37,029 nucleotides of DNA from Candidatus Binatia bacterium. GTDB lineage: Bacteria; Desulfobacterota; Binatia; UBA9968. Location of the stretch: assembly GCA_036504975.1 (NCBI GenBank), contig DASXUF010000079.1, forward strand, positions 1-37,029, in the 5' to 3' direction. Below, piece by piece: positions 8,202 through 16,585 of the stretch (positions are counted from its first letter, which is position 1; the number at the start of each line of letters is the position of its first letter). The position numbers and the translations under genes were made by a program. A model generated the notes under the pieces. It searched no databases and was not told the origin of the DNA. It saw only the letters and a list, made by a program, of their open reading frames with translations.

Positions 8202-8294
8202 AAAAGGCCGGAAAGAAAGATTCTCTCCGGCCCTTTTGAAGTACGGTCGTCGCCGGTCTTACTTTTTCAATGAGGTATTTCCCGTAGTCGGGAA
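8202..8294. other. two consecutive hairpins in a divergent intergenic gap
   Basis: The gap between the SpoIIM-like gene (minus) and the dehydrogenase operon (plus) should hold promoters, yet it has two terminator-like hairpins. The first pairs AAAAGGCCGGA (8202-8212) with TCCGGCCCTTTT (8226-8237, one bulge). The second pairs TTCCCG (8279-8284) with CGGGAA (8289-8294) around a four-base loop and is followed by AACTTTT. Either could end a short transcript or form a leader structure. No protein-coding frame stands out here. Confidence 0.5.
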
Positions 8295-8371
8295 AACTTT
8301 TCTCTCGAGTTCGGAATGACGCACGTGCCGCCGTCTTGCGGTTTTTGCGAAAGAGATAGTATGTTCACGCC

Positions 8372-8887
8372 ATGGAATTAAAAAGTGAATTTCGTTCGGC
8401 CTTAAAGAAAAACGAGGCGCGGACTCTGGTGGCGATCGCCGATAGAATTTTTCCGCCGAGCGACAGTCCCGGCGCCGTGGAAGCGGGCGCGGTTGAATAT
8501 ATCGACCGCGCGCTCGCGGGAGACTACGCGGAGCTATTGCGGGGCTATCGAAAGGGCCTCCGCGCGCTCGACCGCTACGCGCGCGAAAAGTTCGGCGCGA
8601 AGTTTGTGAAGCTCGGCGGCTCCGATCAAGACGCCGTCTTGCTGGATTGTGAAGCGGGACAAATTCCCCGATTCAAGAAAAGCGCGGATTTTTTCGCGAC
8701 GGTACGCTGCCACGTTCTGGAAGGGGTCTTCGGCGAGCCGCAGTACGGCGGCAACCGCGGTTTGATCGGCTGGCGTCTGGTCGGTTTTCCCGGCCAGCAG
8801 TTCGGTTATTCGGACGCATACATAAACAAGCCGGCCGATCTGTCGCCGGTCGCCGTCGAGGAGCCGGCGGTGGAGGAAAAAGCATGA
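8372..8887 (+). CDS. gluconate 2-dehydrogenase subunit 3-like protein
   Basis: A 171-residue protein of the family that forms the small subunit of membrane-associated gluconate/sorbitol-type flavin dehydrogenases. The N-terminal region has the family's LVAIADRIFPPSDSPGA segment, followed by helical sequence and FFATVRCHVLEGVFGEPQYGGN. No twin-arginine signal is visible, whereas many family members have one. Its stop overlaps the start of the GMC oxidoreductase gene (ATGA at 8884-8887), so the two subunits are made together. No cytochrome c subunit gene follows. Confidence 0.9.
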   Translation: MELKSEFRSALKKNEARTLVAIADRIFPPSDSPGAVEAGAVEYIDRALAGDYAELLRGYRKGLRALDRYAREKFGAKFVKLGGSDQDAVLLDCEAGQIPRFKKSADFFATVRCHVLEGVFGEPQYGGNRGLIGWRLVGFPGQQFGYSDAYINKPADLSPVAVEEPAVEEKA

Positions 8888-10584
8888 CATCGCCTCAACC
8901 AACCGCCGATGTTTGCATCGTAGGAGTCGGCGCCGTTGGCGGGATCCTCGCCAAGGAATTGGCGTCGGCGGGAATGAAGGTCGTCGGCTTCGAGCGCGGT
9001 CCGGCGCCGCGACTTGAAGACTACGCGCCGCGCGACTCGATCAAATTCATCGCCCGCGCCGATCGGCTCGACTGGGTGCGGCACGAGCCGACAACGAGCC
9101 GCGCAAGAAGGGGAGAGCCGGTCGAGCTGCGCTACCGCACGAGCCCGCTGAACGTGCTCGGCGGCGCGCTGCTCCACTGGACGGGCCAGGCGTCGCGCTA
9201 CATGCCGGGCGATTTCAAAGTCTGCACGAACGAAATCGAGAGCGGCGTCGCCGAGCGCGCGGGCGCGGATCTTCGCGGCTACGACGTCGTCGATTGGCCG
9301 CTTACCTATGACGATCTGGAGCCTTACTACGAACGCTTCGAGTGGGAATTCGGCGTCTCCGGACAGGCCGGCGCGAACCCTTTCGCCGGTCCGCGCAAGC
9401 GCGGCTATCCGCTGCCGCCTCTGCGTCACAGCGCGCGCATGAAACTCTTTGCCGAGGCGTGCAGGAAGCTCGGCTATCATCCTTACGACACTCCGGCGGG
9501 AATTCTTTCCGAGCCGTATAAGCCCGCCGCGCCCTTCGATACGCGAATCGCCGAGCGGCCGGCATGCGTCTATTGCGGCCACTGCAACTTTTACGGCTGC
9601 CACGTTCACGCCAAGGCGGCGACGCTCTACACGACGATCCCCGTCGCCGTTCAAACCGGAAACTTCGATTTGCGCACGGACAGCAAAGTCTTTCGCATCA
9701 ACGTGGACGGCGGCGGCAAGGCGACCGGTGTGTCCTACTTCGATCCCGACGGGCGGGTGCGGGAACAGCGGGCGCGCATCGTCATACTTTGTGCTTTCGT
9801 ATTCGAAAACGTCCGGCTGCTGCTTCTGTCGAGGACGGATGCGCGCCGTTTTGCCAAAGGCCTCGCCAACTCGAGCGGCCTCGTCGGCAAATATATTATG
9901 GCGCACGGCGACGTGCGCGCTTACGGCTTCTTCGACGACGTCATCATCAACGGCTTCATCGGACCGGGCTCGGCGGCGATCAGGATCGACGACTTCAACG
10001 GCAACAACTTCGATCACGCCGGGCTCGGCTTCATTCGCGGCGCCACGATCGGCACGAGCGGCGAAGGCACGCCGGTCGGGCGCATGGACGTCGTCCCGCC
10101 GGGAGTCCGGCGCTGGGGAAAAGAATACAAGGATTATTTCGCGCGCTATTACACGCGGACGTTCGATCTCAACATGCAGCCGGAGACGCTGCCGCATAAA
10201 GACAACCGGGTGGACCTCGATCCCAGCCAGCGCGATCGCTGGGGCGTGCCGCTGCCGCGCGTGACGTTCGACTTCCACGAGAACGAGCGCCGGCTGCATC
10301 GCTTCATGGCAGGCGTCGGAGAGAAGATCATGCGCGCGACCGGCGCGAGCAAGGTCTGGACGGGCGGGAAGGAGCGGCCCAACCGATGGGCCGGCGGCAC
10401 GCGCATGGGAAAAAATCCCCGCCGCTCGGTCGTGAACGAGTACTGCCAGAGCCACGACGTGCCGAACCTCTTCGTCGTGGGCTCGTCGGTTTTCCCGACG
10501 CTCGCGGGCTATCCGCCGACGGCGACGATCGCGGCGCTGAGCTACCGCACGGCGGAATATATCCTGCGGCAGAAAGACTGGTGA
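8884..10584 (+). CDS. GMC-family FAD-dependent dehydrogenase, large subunit
   Basis: A 566-residue flavoprotein that would oxidise a sugar, sugar acid or alcohol and pass electrons onward. The N-terminal FAD-binding GVGAVG (14-19) opens a Rossmann fold, and the C-terminus has the GMC block GSSVFPTLAGYPPTATIAALSYRTAEYI region. A cysteine cluster at residues 228, 231, 234 and 239 (C-x2-C-x2-C-x4-C) resembles the iron-sulfur cysteines of gluconate-type and FAD-glucose dehydrogenases. It overlaps the subunit-3 gene by four bases. The usual diheme or triheme cytochrome subunit is not encoded here, so the electron acceptor is unknown. Substrate cannot be deduced. Confidence 0.93.
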   Translation: MTSPQPTADVCIVGVGAVGGILAKELASAGMKVVGFERGPAPRLEDYAPRDSIKFIARADRLDWVRHEPTTSRARRGEPVELRYRTSPLNVLGGALLHWTGQASRYMPGDFKVCTNEIESGVAERAGADLRGYDVVDWPLTYDDLEPYYERFEWEFGVSGQAGANPFAGPRKRGYPLPPLRHSARMKLFAEACRKLGYHPYDTPAGILSEPYKPAAPFDTRIAERPACVYCGHCNFYGCHVHAKAATLYTTIPVAVQTGNFDLRTDSKVFRINVDGGGKATGVSYFDPDGRVREQRARIVILCAFVFENVRLLLLSRTDARRFAKGLANSSGLVGKYIMAHGDVRAYGFFDDVIINGFIGPGSAAIRIDDFNGNNFDHAGLGFIRGATIGTSGEGTPVGRMDVVPPGVRRWGKEYKDYFARYYTRTFDLNMQPETLPHKDNRVDLDPSQRDRWGVPLPRVTFDFHENERRLHRFMAGVGEKIMRATGASKVWTGGKERPNRWAGGTRMGKNPRRSVVNEYCQSHDVPNLFVVGSSVFPTLAGYPPTATIAALSYRTAEYILRQKDW

Positions 10585-10601
10585 GGCTGCCGCAATCGTT
10601 A

Positions 10602-10685
10602 TTTCACCACGGAGTTCGCAGAGTTCGGAGTATTTCACAATCAAAAACTCTTTACTCAGCGCCCTCCGCGCCTCCGCGGTGAGTT
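10602..10685. repeat. degenerate inverted repeat, CACCACGGAG family
   Basis: The left arm (about 10602-10630, beginning TTTCACCACGGAGTTCGCAG) and right arm (about 10655-10684, containing CCTCCGCGGTGAG) are imperfect inverted copies of about 28 bases around a 24-base AT-rich centre. It sits in the convergent gap between the GMC dehydrogenase and an MFS gene, and could fold into a long hairpin in either transcript. Confidence 0.65.
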
Positions 10686-10721
10686 CTCTTCAATACGAAG
10701 CACACAAAGTTGGGGATCGAG

Positions 10722-11942
10722 TTACCTTTTCAAAGTCTCGCGGCCGATGACCGCGAGCAAAACCGCCGAGAGCACGAGCAGGGGAGAATAGATCAGGAAG
10801 GGCACGCCTGGGTTGTACGCATCGGCGAAAAAACCGCCGAGCAGCGGCGCGCACACGCCGCCGATCTCCGCCAGGGTCCGGCGCACCGCCTGCAGCCGCC
10901 CGCGGGCGCTCGCCGGCACCACGTCGTACGTCGACGTCGCGAGCGAGCCGAGCGAGAGGCCGTTGGCGACGCCCATGAGCGAGAGCAGCACGGCCAGCTC
11001 GAAGAAGCTATCGGCAAGTGGAATAAGAACGAAAACGAGCGCCGGAATTCCCGTGCTCGGAACCGAGGCCCACTTCCTTCCCACCTTGTCGATGACGAAG
11101 CCCGCCGGCAGGATCATCATGAATACGAACATTCCCATGATGGTGAACAAAAGCCCGGTTTGACTTGGGCTGAATCCGAGCTGGTTCGCGTACAGCGGCA
11201 GCATGCTCTGCAGCGTGACCCGGTGAACGAAGCTCGTGAACGTGGCGAAAACGAGGACCAGATAGGTCGCGCGCAGGTCCGGCTGGATCTGCTTGAACAA
11301 GGCGGCCAGCTGCCGCAGCCGCTCGCCGAGAGAGACCGGCGTCGCATGACCGGCCGGCTCGGGACCGACCTTCGGTACGTGCGCCGGCCCCGCCTCGTAG
11401 CCGCTGAATCCGAGCGGGACCGAAATCGCCGCGCACACGCCATAAGCAAGGAATGCGGCTCTAAATCCCATCGCTTCGGCGAGCAGCCCGCCCACGAACG
11501 GTCCGAGCGCCAGTCCGATGTTGTGGACGCCGTGAAAGCCGCTGAGCACGCGCCCGCGTTGGTCATGCCGCGCGAGATCGATGCCCGCGATCTCGCGTCC
11601 GAAGGTCCAGAGGCCGTCGGCGATTCCCATCGCCGCCGCCAGTGCCAAGATTCCGCTGAACCATGGCATAACCGCCGCCGCCAAAGCGGCGACTGCGGCG
11701 ATCAGCGGACCGCTCACCAGAGCGGCGCGCGTGCCGAGACGGTCCAGCACGACTCCGCTGATCGGCAGGCCGACGAAGCGACCGACCGCGACGGCGGTGA
11801 CGACTTGCGCGGCCATGCCCGCGGAGATTCCGAAGTGATCGCTCAACAGCGGGATCGCCGGGAGCACCATGCCCCACATGCCGGCCATCAGAGTGCTCGA
11901 ATAGAGAATGATGAGGCCGCGAGTTTTTGGATTCAGTCTCAT
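10722..11942 (-). CDS. MFS transporter
   Basis: A 406-residue protein with about twelve transmembrane segments and the loop motif LDRLGTRAALVSG after the second helix, typical of major facilitator carriers. A hydrophilic region at about residues 180-210 is the expected central loop. The start at 11942 (MRLNPKTRGLIILYSSTLMAG) places the first helix at residue 8; the long in-frame upstream extension overlaps the amidase gene and has no helix. It lies 46 bases after the amidase and probably belongs to the same operon, which suggests transport of the amidase substrate or product. Direction and cargo are unknown. Confidence 0.88.
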   Translation of the reverse strand: MRLNPKTRGLIILYSSTLMAGMWGMVLPAIPLLSDHFGISAGMAAQVVTAVAVGRFVGLPISGVVLDRLGTRAALVSGPLIAAVAALAAAVMPWFSGILALAAAMGIADGLWTFGREIAGIDLARHDQRGRVLSGFHGVHNIGLALGPFVGGLLAEAMGFRAAFLAYGVCAAISVPLGFSGYEAGPAHVPKVGPEPAGHATPVSLGERLRQLAALFKQIQPDLRATYLVLVFATFTSFVHRVTLQSMLPLYANQLGFSPSQTGLLFTIMGMFVFMMILPAGFVIDKVGRKWASVPSTGIPALVFVLIPLADSFFELAVLLSLMGVANGLSLGSLATSTYDVVPASARGRLQAVRRTLAEIGGVCAPLLGGFFADAYNPGVPFLIYSPLLVLSAVLLAVIGRETLKR

Positions 11943-11988
11943 GGAAATCGGCGCGCGGAGGAATCCGGGAAAAGCTCGCACCGCTGTC

Positions 11989-13374
11989 TTAGATCGGTGG
12001 ACGTTGCTCGTGCCACTTGGCGTGCTGCTGATAGGTGTAAGCGGCGCGGAGCACGGTGGATTCGTCGAAGGGTCTGCCGACGAGCTGAAGCGCGACGGGA
12101 AGTTTGTTTTGTGAAAATCCGCAGGGCACGGAGATTGCCGGCACTCCAGCCAGATTGAAGGGTGACTGAAAGTCCGGGAGCATATGCTTATATAAGGTGT
12201 CGAGGGGTCCGGTTTCTTCGAACGTTGGCGCGGGCTTCGATTGGCAGGGCAGGGCGAGCACGTCCACCTTGCCGAATACCTCGGCACACTCGCGCCGAAG
12301 CCGGCTGCGGACGCGCTGCGCCTGGATGTAATCGGCCGCGCTCGTGAGCAGCCCTAGGTAGACGCGCGCGCGCGCCGACGTGGCGGCGTTTTTGATCGTG
12401 GTCTTGGCCGCGCTCTTGTGCGCCGCGAAGTGTTCGTTGTAATAGATCACCGCGTTGGCGATCGTCGCGACCTTCAGCGCCGGCAACTTGACCTCTTCGA
12501 CGCGCGCGCCCAGCGTCTTCAGCTCATCGATGGCTGTTTCCACTATCGTGAGAACTTCCGGATCGGCGCGCGCCCGGCATTCCTCGATGTAATCGCGCGG
12601 CACGCCGACGATCATGCCTTGGACATCGGGTTTCAACGCCGCGGCGTAGTCGGAAACCGGCGCGTCGACGGACGTGGGATCTTTAGGGTCGTAGCCGGCG
12701 ACCGCCTGGAGCATGTGCGCCGCGTCTTCCACCGTCCATGTCATAGGACCGCAGTGATCGAGCGACCAGCAGAGCGGCGCGAGGCCGGCGCGGCTGACCC
12801 TGCCGTACGTCGCCTTCAGTCCGACGATGCCGCAGAGCGAAGCCGGGTTTCGTATCGAGCCGGCGGTGTCCTCGCCGAGCGCGCCCATGCAAAGCCCGGC
12901 GGCGACGGCGGAGCCCGCGCCGGTGCTGGAGCCGCCGGTGATGCGCTCTATGTTCCACGGATTCCGCGGCGGCGGAATTTCAATCGGCAGGCTCGACATC
13001 GCGAGCTTGCCGAGGATCACGGCGCCCGCGCGTCGCAATTTTTGCACGGGCGTGGCATCTTCCAAGGCCTGAGCGTCAGCGCCGCGTATGAGAGCGGGCG
13101 CGCCTTTCACGTCCAACTGATCTTTCACTGCGACGGGAATACCGTGGAGCGGTCCGCGATAGTTTCCCTTGTGAATTTCCGCCTCGGCGGCGCGCGCTTC
13201 ATCCAGGGCGCTCTCCGCCATGAGGTTTAGATAGGCATGCAGCTTGCCATCGACGGCTTCGATGCGCTTAAGAATCGCGCGCGTCAGCTCGACGGGAGAG
13301 AGCGCGCGGTCGCGCAGTAATTTCTGTGCTTCATCGATGGTGAGATGATAGAGCGGCTTCTCTCCAGCAGGCAT
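11989..13374 (-). CDS. amidase signature-family hydrolase (GatA/AtzE-like)
   Basis: Hydrolyses a C-N amide bond. The Ser-cisSer-Lys triad is visible: Lys84 in IPVAVKDQ, cis-Ser150 in GGSSTG, and nucleophile Ser173 in DTAGSIRNPA. Length (461 aa) is normal for the family. The upstream partner is a 62-residue GatC/AtzG-like protein whose stop TAA is joined to this gene's ribosome site, an arrangement seen with two-subunit amidases such as AtzG-AtzE. It is therefore more likely a catabolic amidase than part of tRNA-Gln amidotransferase, since no GatB gene is present. An MFS gene follows. Confidence 0.93.
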   Translation of the reverse strand: MPAGEKPLYHLTIDEAQKLLRDRALSPVELTRAILKRIEAVDGKLHAYLNLMAESALDEARAAEAEIHKGNYRGPLHGIPVAVKDQLDVKGAPALIRGADAQALEDATPVQKLRRAGAVILGKLAMSSLPIEIPPPRNPWNIERITGGSSTGAGSAVAAGLCMGALGEDTAGSIRNPASLCGIVGLKATYGRVSRAGLAPLCWSLDHCGPMTWTVEDAAHMLQAVAGYDPKDPTSVDAPVSDYAAALKPDVQGMIVGVPRDYIEECRARADPEVLTIVETAIDELKTLGARVEEVKLPALKVATIANAVIYYNEHFAAHKSAAKTTIKNAATSARARVYLGLLTSAADYIQAQRVRSRLRRECAEVFGKVDVLALPCQSKPAPTFEETGPLDTLYKHMLPDFQSPFNLAGVPAISVPCGFSQNKLPVALQLVGRPFDESTVLRAAYTYQQHAKWHEQRPPI

Positions 13375-13380
13375 GGCCGA

Positions 13381-13387
13381 CTCCTTA
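13381..13387 (-). promoter_or_regulatory. ribosome binding site of the amidase gene, fused to upstream stop
   Basis: On the minus strand TAAGGAG combines the stop codon of the small subunit with a GGAG ribosome site, six bases before the amidase ATG. This points to coupled translation and fixes the amidase start. Confidence 0.8.
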
Positions 13388-13573
13388 TTTGCTGCCGCGA
13401 GGATCGAACGTCGGCGCGACTTCTTCGCCGGCGAGATCGATCGCGTGGAGCGACTTGAGGCTCGACACGAAAGTATCCAGGACGTCGCCGAAGGCCTCCA
13501 GGTCGCCCTGTTTCGGTTCGAGACCGTGGTGCGCCAACAGCGCCTTCAACGTCTGTTCTGTTTGTTTGTCCAT
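13385..13573 (-). CDS. small GatC/AtzG-like amidase partner subunit
   Basis: A 62-residue protein, MDKQTEQTLKALLAHHGLEP at the N-terminus. The helical front half and the back half, LHAIDLAGEEVAPTFDP, resemble GatC-type small subunits that wrap around and stabilise amidases. AtzG in cyanuric-acid degradation is a known example of such a small partner. The start is supported by AGAAGGG upstream. Position directly before the amidase with a coupled ribosome site supports the role; short length makes the homology call moderate. Confidence 0.75.
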   Translation of the reverse strand: MDKQTEQTLKALLAHHGLEPKQGDLEAFGDVLDTFVSSLKSLHAIDLAGEEVAPTFDPRGSK

Positions 13574-13645
13574 GGGTCACCCTTCTCTTGATTGATCGAT
13601 ACTTTATCGCCGGCTTTCTATCCGGGGTCAAGCGCAGTCCGGCTT

Positions 13646-14269
13646 TTATTCCTCGCCATTTGCCAGGTGGCTCACGTCGCCCCAGGTGCTGAGCGTCCAG
13701 ATGCCTTCGCGGTAGGTAAAAACGTTTAAGCCGCTGTTGGGAAAATCGAACCGTCGCGGCGCGGCGAGCGGGATAGAGAGCACGTGTCTGAAAAAACCGC
13801 TGAGCACGCCGCCATGAGTAACGATGACGATGGAGTCGCCCGAGTGCTTGTGTGCCAGCTCTTCGAAACAGGCGATGTTGCGCTCGACCTGCTGGCTGAG
13901 GCTCTCCCCGGCTGGCACGACGTAATCCGGATCCCTCTGGCGGTAAAGCTCATGCGCCTCCGGATACGTCGCTTTGATCTCTTCGCTTCTGAGCCCTTGA
14001 AAGACGCCGAGGTTTCTTTCTCTCAGTCGCTCATCGAGAACGACGCCGTGACCGCTCGCGGCCGCGATGATCCGCGCCGTCTCGGCCGCCCGGCCGAGGT
14101 CGCTGCTGTAAAGCGCGCTGAAGCGGTGATTTTGCAGCCGTCGCGCGAGTCCTCGCGCTTGGCTGATCCCGTCCGGAGTCAGTTGGCTGTCCAGGTGGCC
14201 TTGGAACCTTCCTTCGGTGTTCCAAACCGTTTGCCCATGGCGCACGACGATGAGGCGGGTCCGGTCCAT
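13646..14269 (-). CDS. histidine phosphatase (phosphoglycerate mutase-like) family protein
   Basis: A 207-residue enzyme of the RHG superfamily. The phosphoaccepting His11 lies in VVRHGQT, the acidic general acid in RERNLGVFQG, and the second histidine in IVTHGGVLSG. Size and motifs fit monomeric phosphatases such as alpha-ribazole phosphatase or broad-specificity GpmB-like proteins rather than classical 2,3-bisphosphoglycerate-dependent mutase. The start at 14269 gives MDRTRLIVVRHG; the frame extends upstream into the permease gene but that part is a shadow. It follows the ABC permease by 13 bases, so it may be read through from that operon. Substrate unknown. Confidence 0.9.
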   Translation of the reverse strand: MDRTRLIVVRHGQTVWNTEGRFQGHLDSQLTPDGISQARGLARRLQNHRFSALYSSDLGRAAETARIIAAASGHGVVLDERLRERNLGVFQGLRSEEIKATYPEAHELYRQRDPDYVVPAGESLSQQVERNIACFEELAHKHSGDSIVIVTHGGVLSGFFRHVLSIPLAAPRRFDFPNSGLNVFTYREGIWTLSTWGDVSHLANGEE

Positions 14270-14282
14270 TCGTTTATATAGC

Positions 14283-15035
14283 TCAGCGCGCGCCGGCGTA
14301 GTATTCGACGCGTCTTTCGAGATAGGCGATCGCCTCGGAGACGGCGAACGCGAACATGAAGACGACGATGACGAGCGCCCAGAACTCTTCCATGAGAAAG
14401 TGCTGCGAGTAGAGCTCGAACAGTTCTCCCACGCCGATGATCGCGACCAGGAGCTGGCCGATGACCACGCCCTTGACGCCGCGGATCGCCCCCAGGCGGA
14501 GCCCGGCAAGAATCTCCGGCAGCGCGCTCAGGATCAGCACCTTGGTATAAATCTGATCGCGCCGCGCGCCGAACGAGCGCGCCATCTCGACCAGCGAACG
14601 GTCCGCCTGCTTCACGCCCACGGCCGTGTCCAGGATGATGACGAAAACCGCGAAGAGAAAGACCGTGACGACGACGGTCGTTTCGCCGATGCCGACGACC
14701 GCCATCAGGACCGGCACCAACGCGGAGATCGGCGCGCTGACGAAGATGTTCACCCACGTGCCGAGGATTTTGCCGACGCTCTCCACGCGCGCCATCAGCA
14801 CGCCGATGGAAATGCCGGCCGCCATCGCGAGCGCCATCCCGATCGCAAATGAGCGCAGCGAGATCAAAACCGCCGCGCTGAACTTGTCGGTCGGCAGGAT
14901 CGTGAGCCCCGCCGAGATAACTTTGGAGAAAGGCGGGATGATCATCGAAAGTCTCGCCTGGCCGACCAGCTCCCAGACGATGAACCAGATCGCCAGGGAG
15001 AAGAAGATCGGTATTTTTCTGCCGAACAAAGTCAT
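14283..15035 (-). CDS. NitT/TauT-type ABC transporter permease (second permease)
   Basis: A 250-residue inner-membrane protein with about six transmembrane helices and the cytoplasmic coupling (EAA-like) segment ARSFGARRDQIYTKVLILSALPEILAGLR, which docks on the ATPase. The N-terminal helix begins at about residue 10. It belongs to the nitrate/taurine/sulfonate-type family. It starts ten bases after the ATPase gene, so the ATPase lies between two different permease genes and the pore is probably a heterodimer. Cargo cannot be read from sequence. Confidence 0.92.
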   Translation of the reverse strand: MTLFGRKIPIFFSLAIWFIVWELVGQARLSMIIPPFSKVISAGLTILPTDKFSAAVLISLRSFAIGMALAMAAGISIGVLMARVESVGKILGTWVNIFVSAPISALVPVLMAVVGIGETTVVVTVFLFAVFVIILDTAVGVKQADRSLVEMARSFGARRDQIYTKVLILSALPEILAGLRLGAIRGVKGVVIGQLLVAIIGVGELFELYSQHFLMEEFWALVIVVFMFAFAVSEAIAYLERRVEYYAGAR

Positions 15036-15045
15036 ATCATCACCG

Positions 15046-15810
<765 letters not shown>

Positions 15811-15812
15811 CG

Positions 15813-16583
15813 TCACGATTCCCGTATCTCGGGAGGAAACAGCTTTCGCTCGAGCCGCTCCAGGCCGTGGATCGCCAGCGACGCGAGGATGATGATCGAG
15901 GCGATCGCCGCGAACATCTTTGGATAGTCCGCCACCGAGCTGTTGTAGGTGATGAGATCGCCGATCCCCGTCGGGGTGATCAAAAGCTCGGCGATCACGA
16001 TGCCGATAAAACCCATGGCGAGTCCGAGCCTCAAGCCCGCGAAGATGAGCGCCGCCGCGTACGGAAGAATAATTTTTGCCACCTCCTGCCTTCGCGTCCC
16101 CAAAAATGAGCGGCACATTTGAATCAGCGACGGGTTGGTGTTGCGGATTCCCTTGTAGGAATTCATCACGATGACGGGCGCGGCGAGAAAGACGACGGCC
16201 AGGACTTTCGCCGTGAGCCCGATTCCATAGATGTAGGTGATGAGCGGGATGATCGCCGCCATCGGCGCCGCCTGCAGGATGATGAAGACCGGCAGGCTGA
16301 ACCACTCGATGGCGCGGGATAGACCCATGCCGATGCCGAAGCCGATCCCTGCGAGACCGCAAAGGACGATTCCGATAACGAGCGGCTGGAGAGTCGAGAC
16401 GTAGGCTTTGGGCAGGCTGCCGTCGGCGATCATCTCGCCGAGCGCGAGCAATGTTTTGCTGAACGGCGGGAACGCGAAGCTTATGGGCCAGCGGCCGGCA
16501 AACTCCCAGAGGCCGAAGAAGAAGACGAACGAAAGCAACTGCCAGAGAAGGCGAACGCCTCGCTTCGCCTGACCCGTGTCCAC
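15813..16583 (-). CDS. NitT/TauT-type ABC transporter permease (first permease)
   Basis: A 256-residue permease with six predicted helices and the coupling segment CRSFLGTRRQEVAKIILPYAAALIFAGLR. It is clearly related to, but distinct from, the permease at 14283. The start is a GTG at 16583, two bases after the binding-protein stop, which shows tight coupling in the order binding protein, permease, ATPase, permease. No ribosome site is strong here, consistent with translational coupling. Confidence 0.92.
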   Translation of the reverse strand: MDTGQAKRGVRLLWQLLSFVFFFGLWEFAGRWPISFAFPPFSKTLLALGEMIADGSLPKAYVSTLQPLVIGIVLCGLAGIGFGIGMGLSRAIEWFSLPVFIILQAAPMAAIIPLITYIYGIGLTAKVLAVVFLAAPVIVMNSYKGIRNTNPSLIQMCRSFLGTRRQEVAKIILPYAAALIFAGLRLGLAMGFIGIVIAELLITPTGIGDLITYNSSVADYPKMFAAIASIIILASLAIHGLERLERKLFPPEIRES

Positions 16584-16585
16584 TC

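Noticed and set aside
8806-10644. A 612-codon open frame on the minus strand opposite the GMC dehydrogenase
   Set aside because: The translation is arginine-rich and low in recognisable motifs, while the opposite strand has clear FAD and GMC motifs; it is a shadow caused by high GC.
10710-12158. A 482-codon plus-strand frame opposite the MFS gene
   Set aside because: Charged low-complexity translation; the minus strand has the transmembrane pattern of an MFS carrier.
14270-14509. N-terminal serine-rich extension of the histidine phosphatase
   Set aside because: It overlaps the permease gene out of frame, and the family starts just before the RHG motif, as with ATG 14269.
15811-16362. N-terminal extension of the ABC ATPase from 16362
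   Set aside because: The extension overlaps the permease gene and has no domain character; the ATG at 15810 gives the normal family N-terminus.
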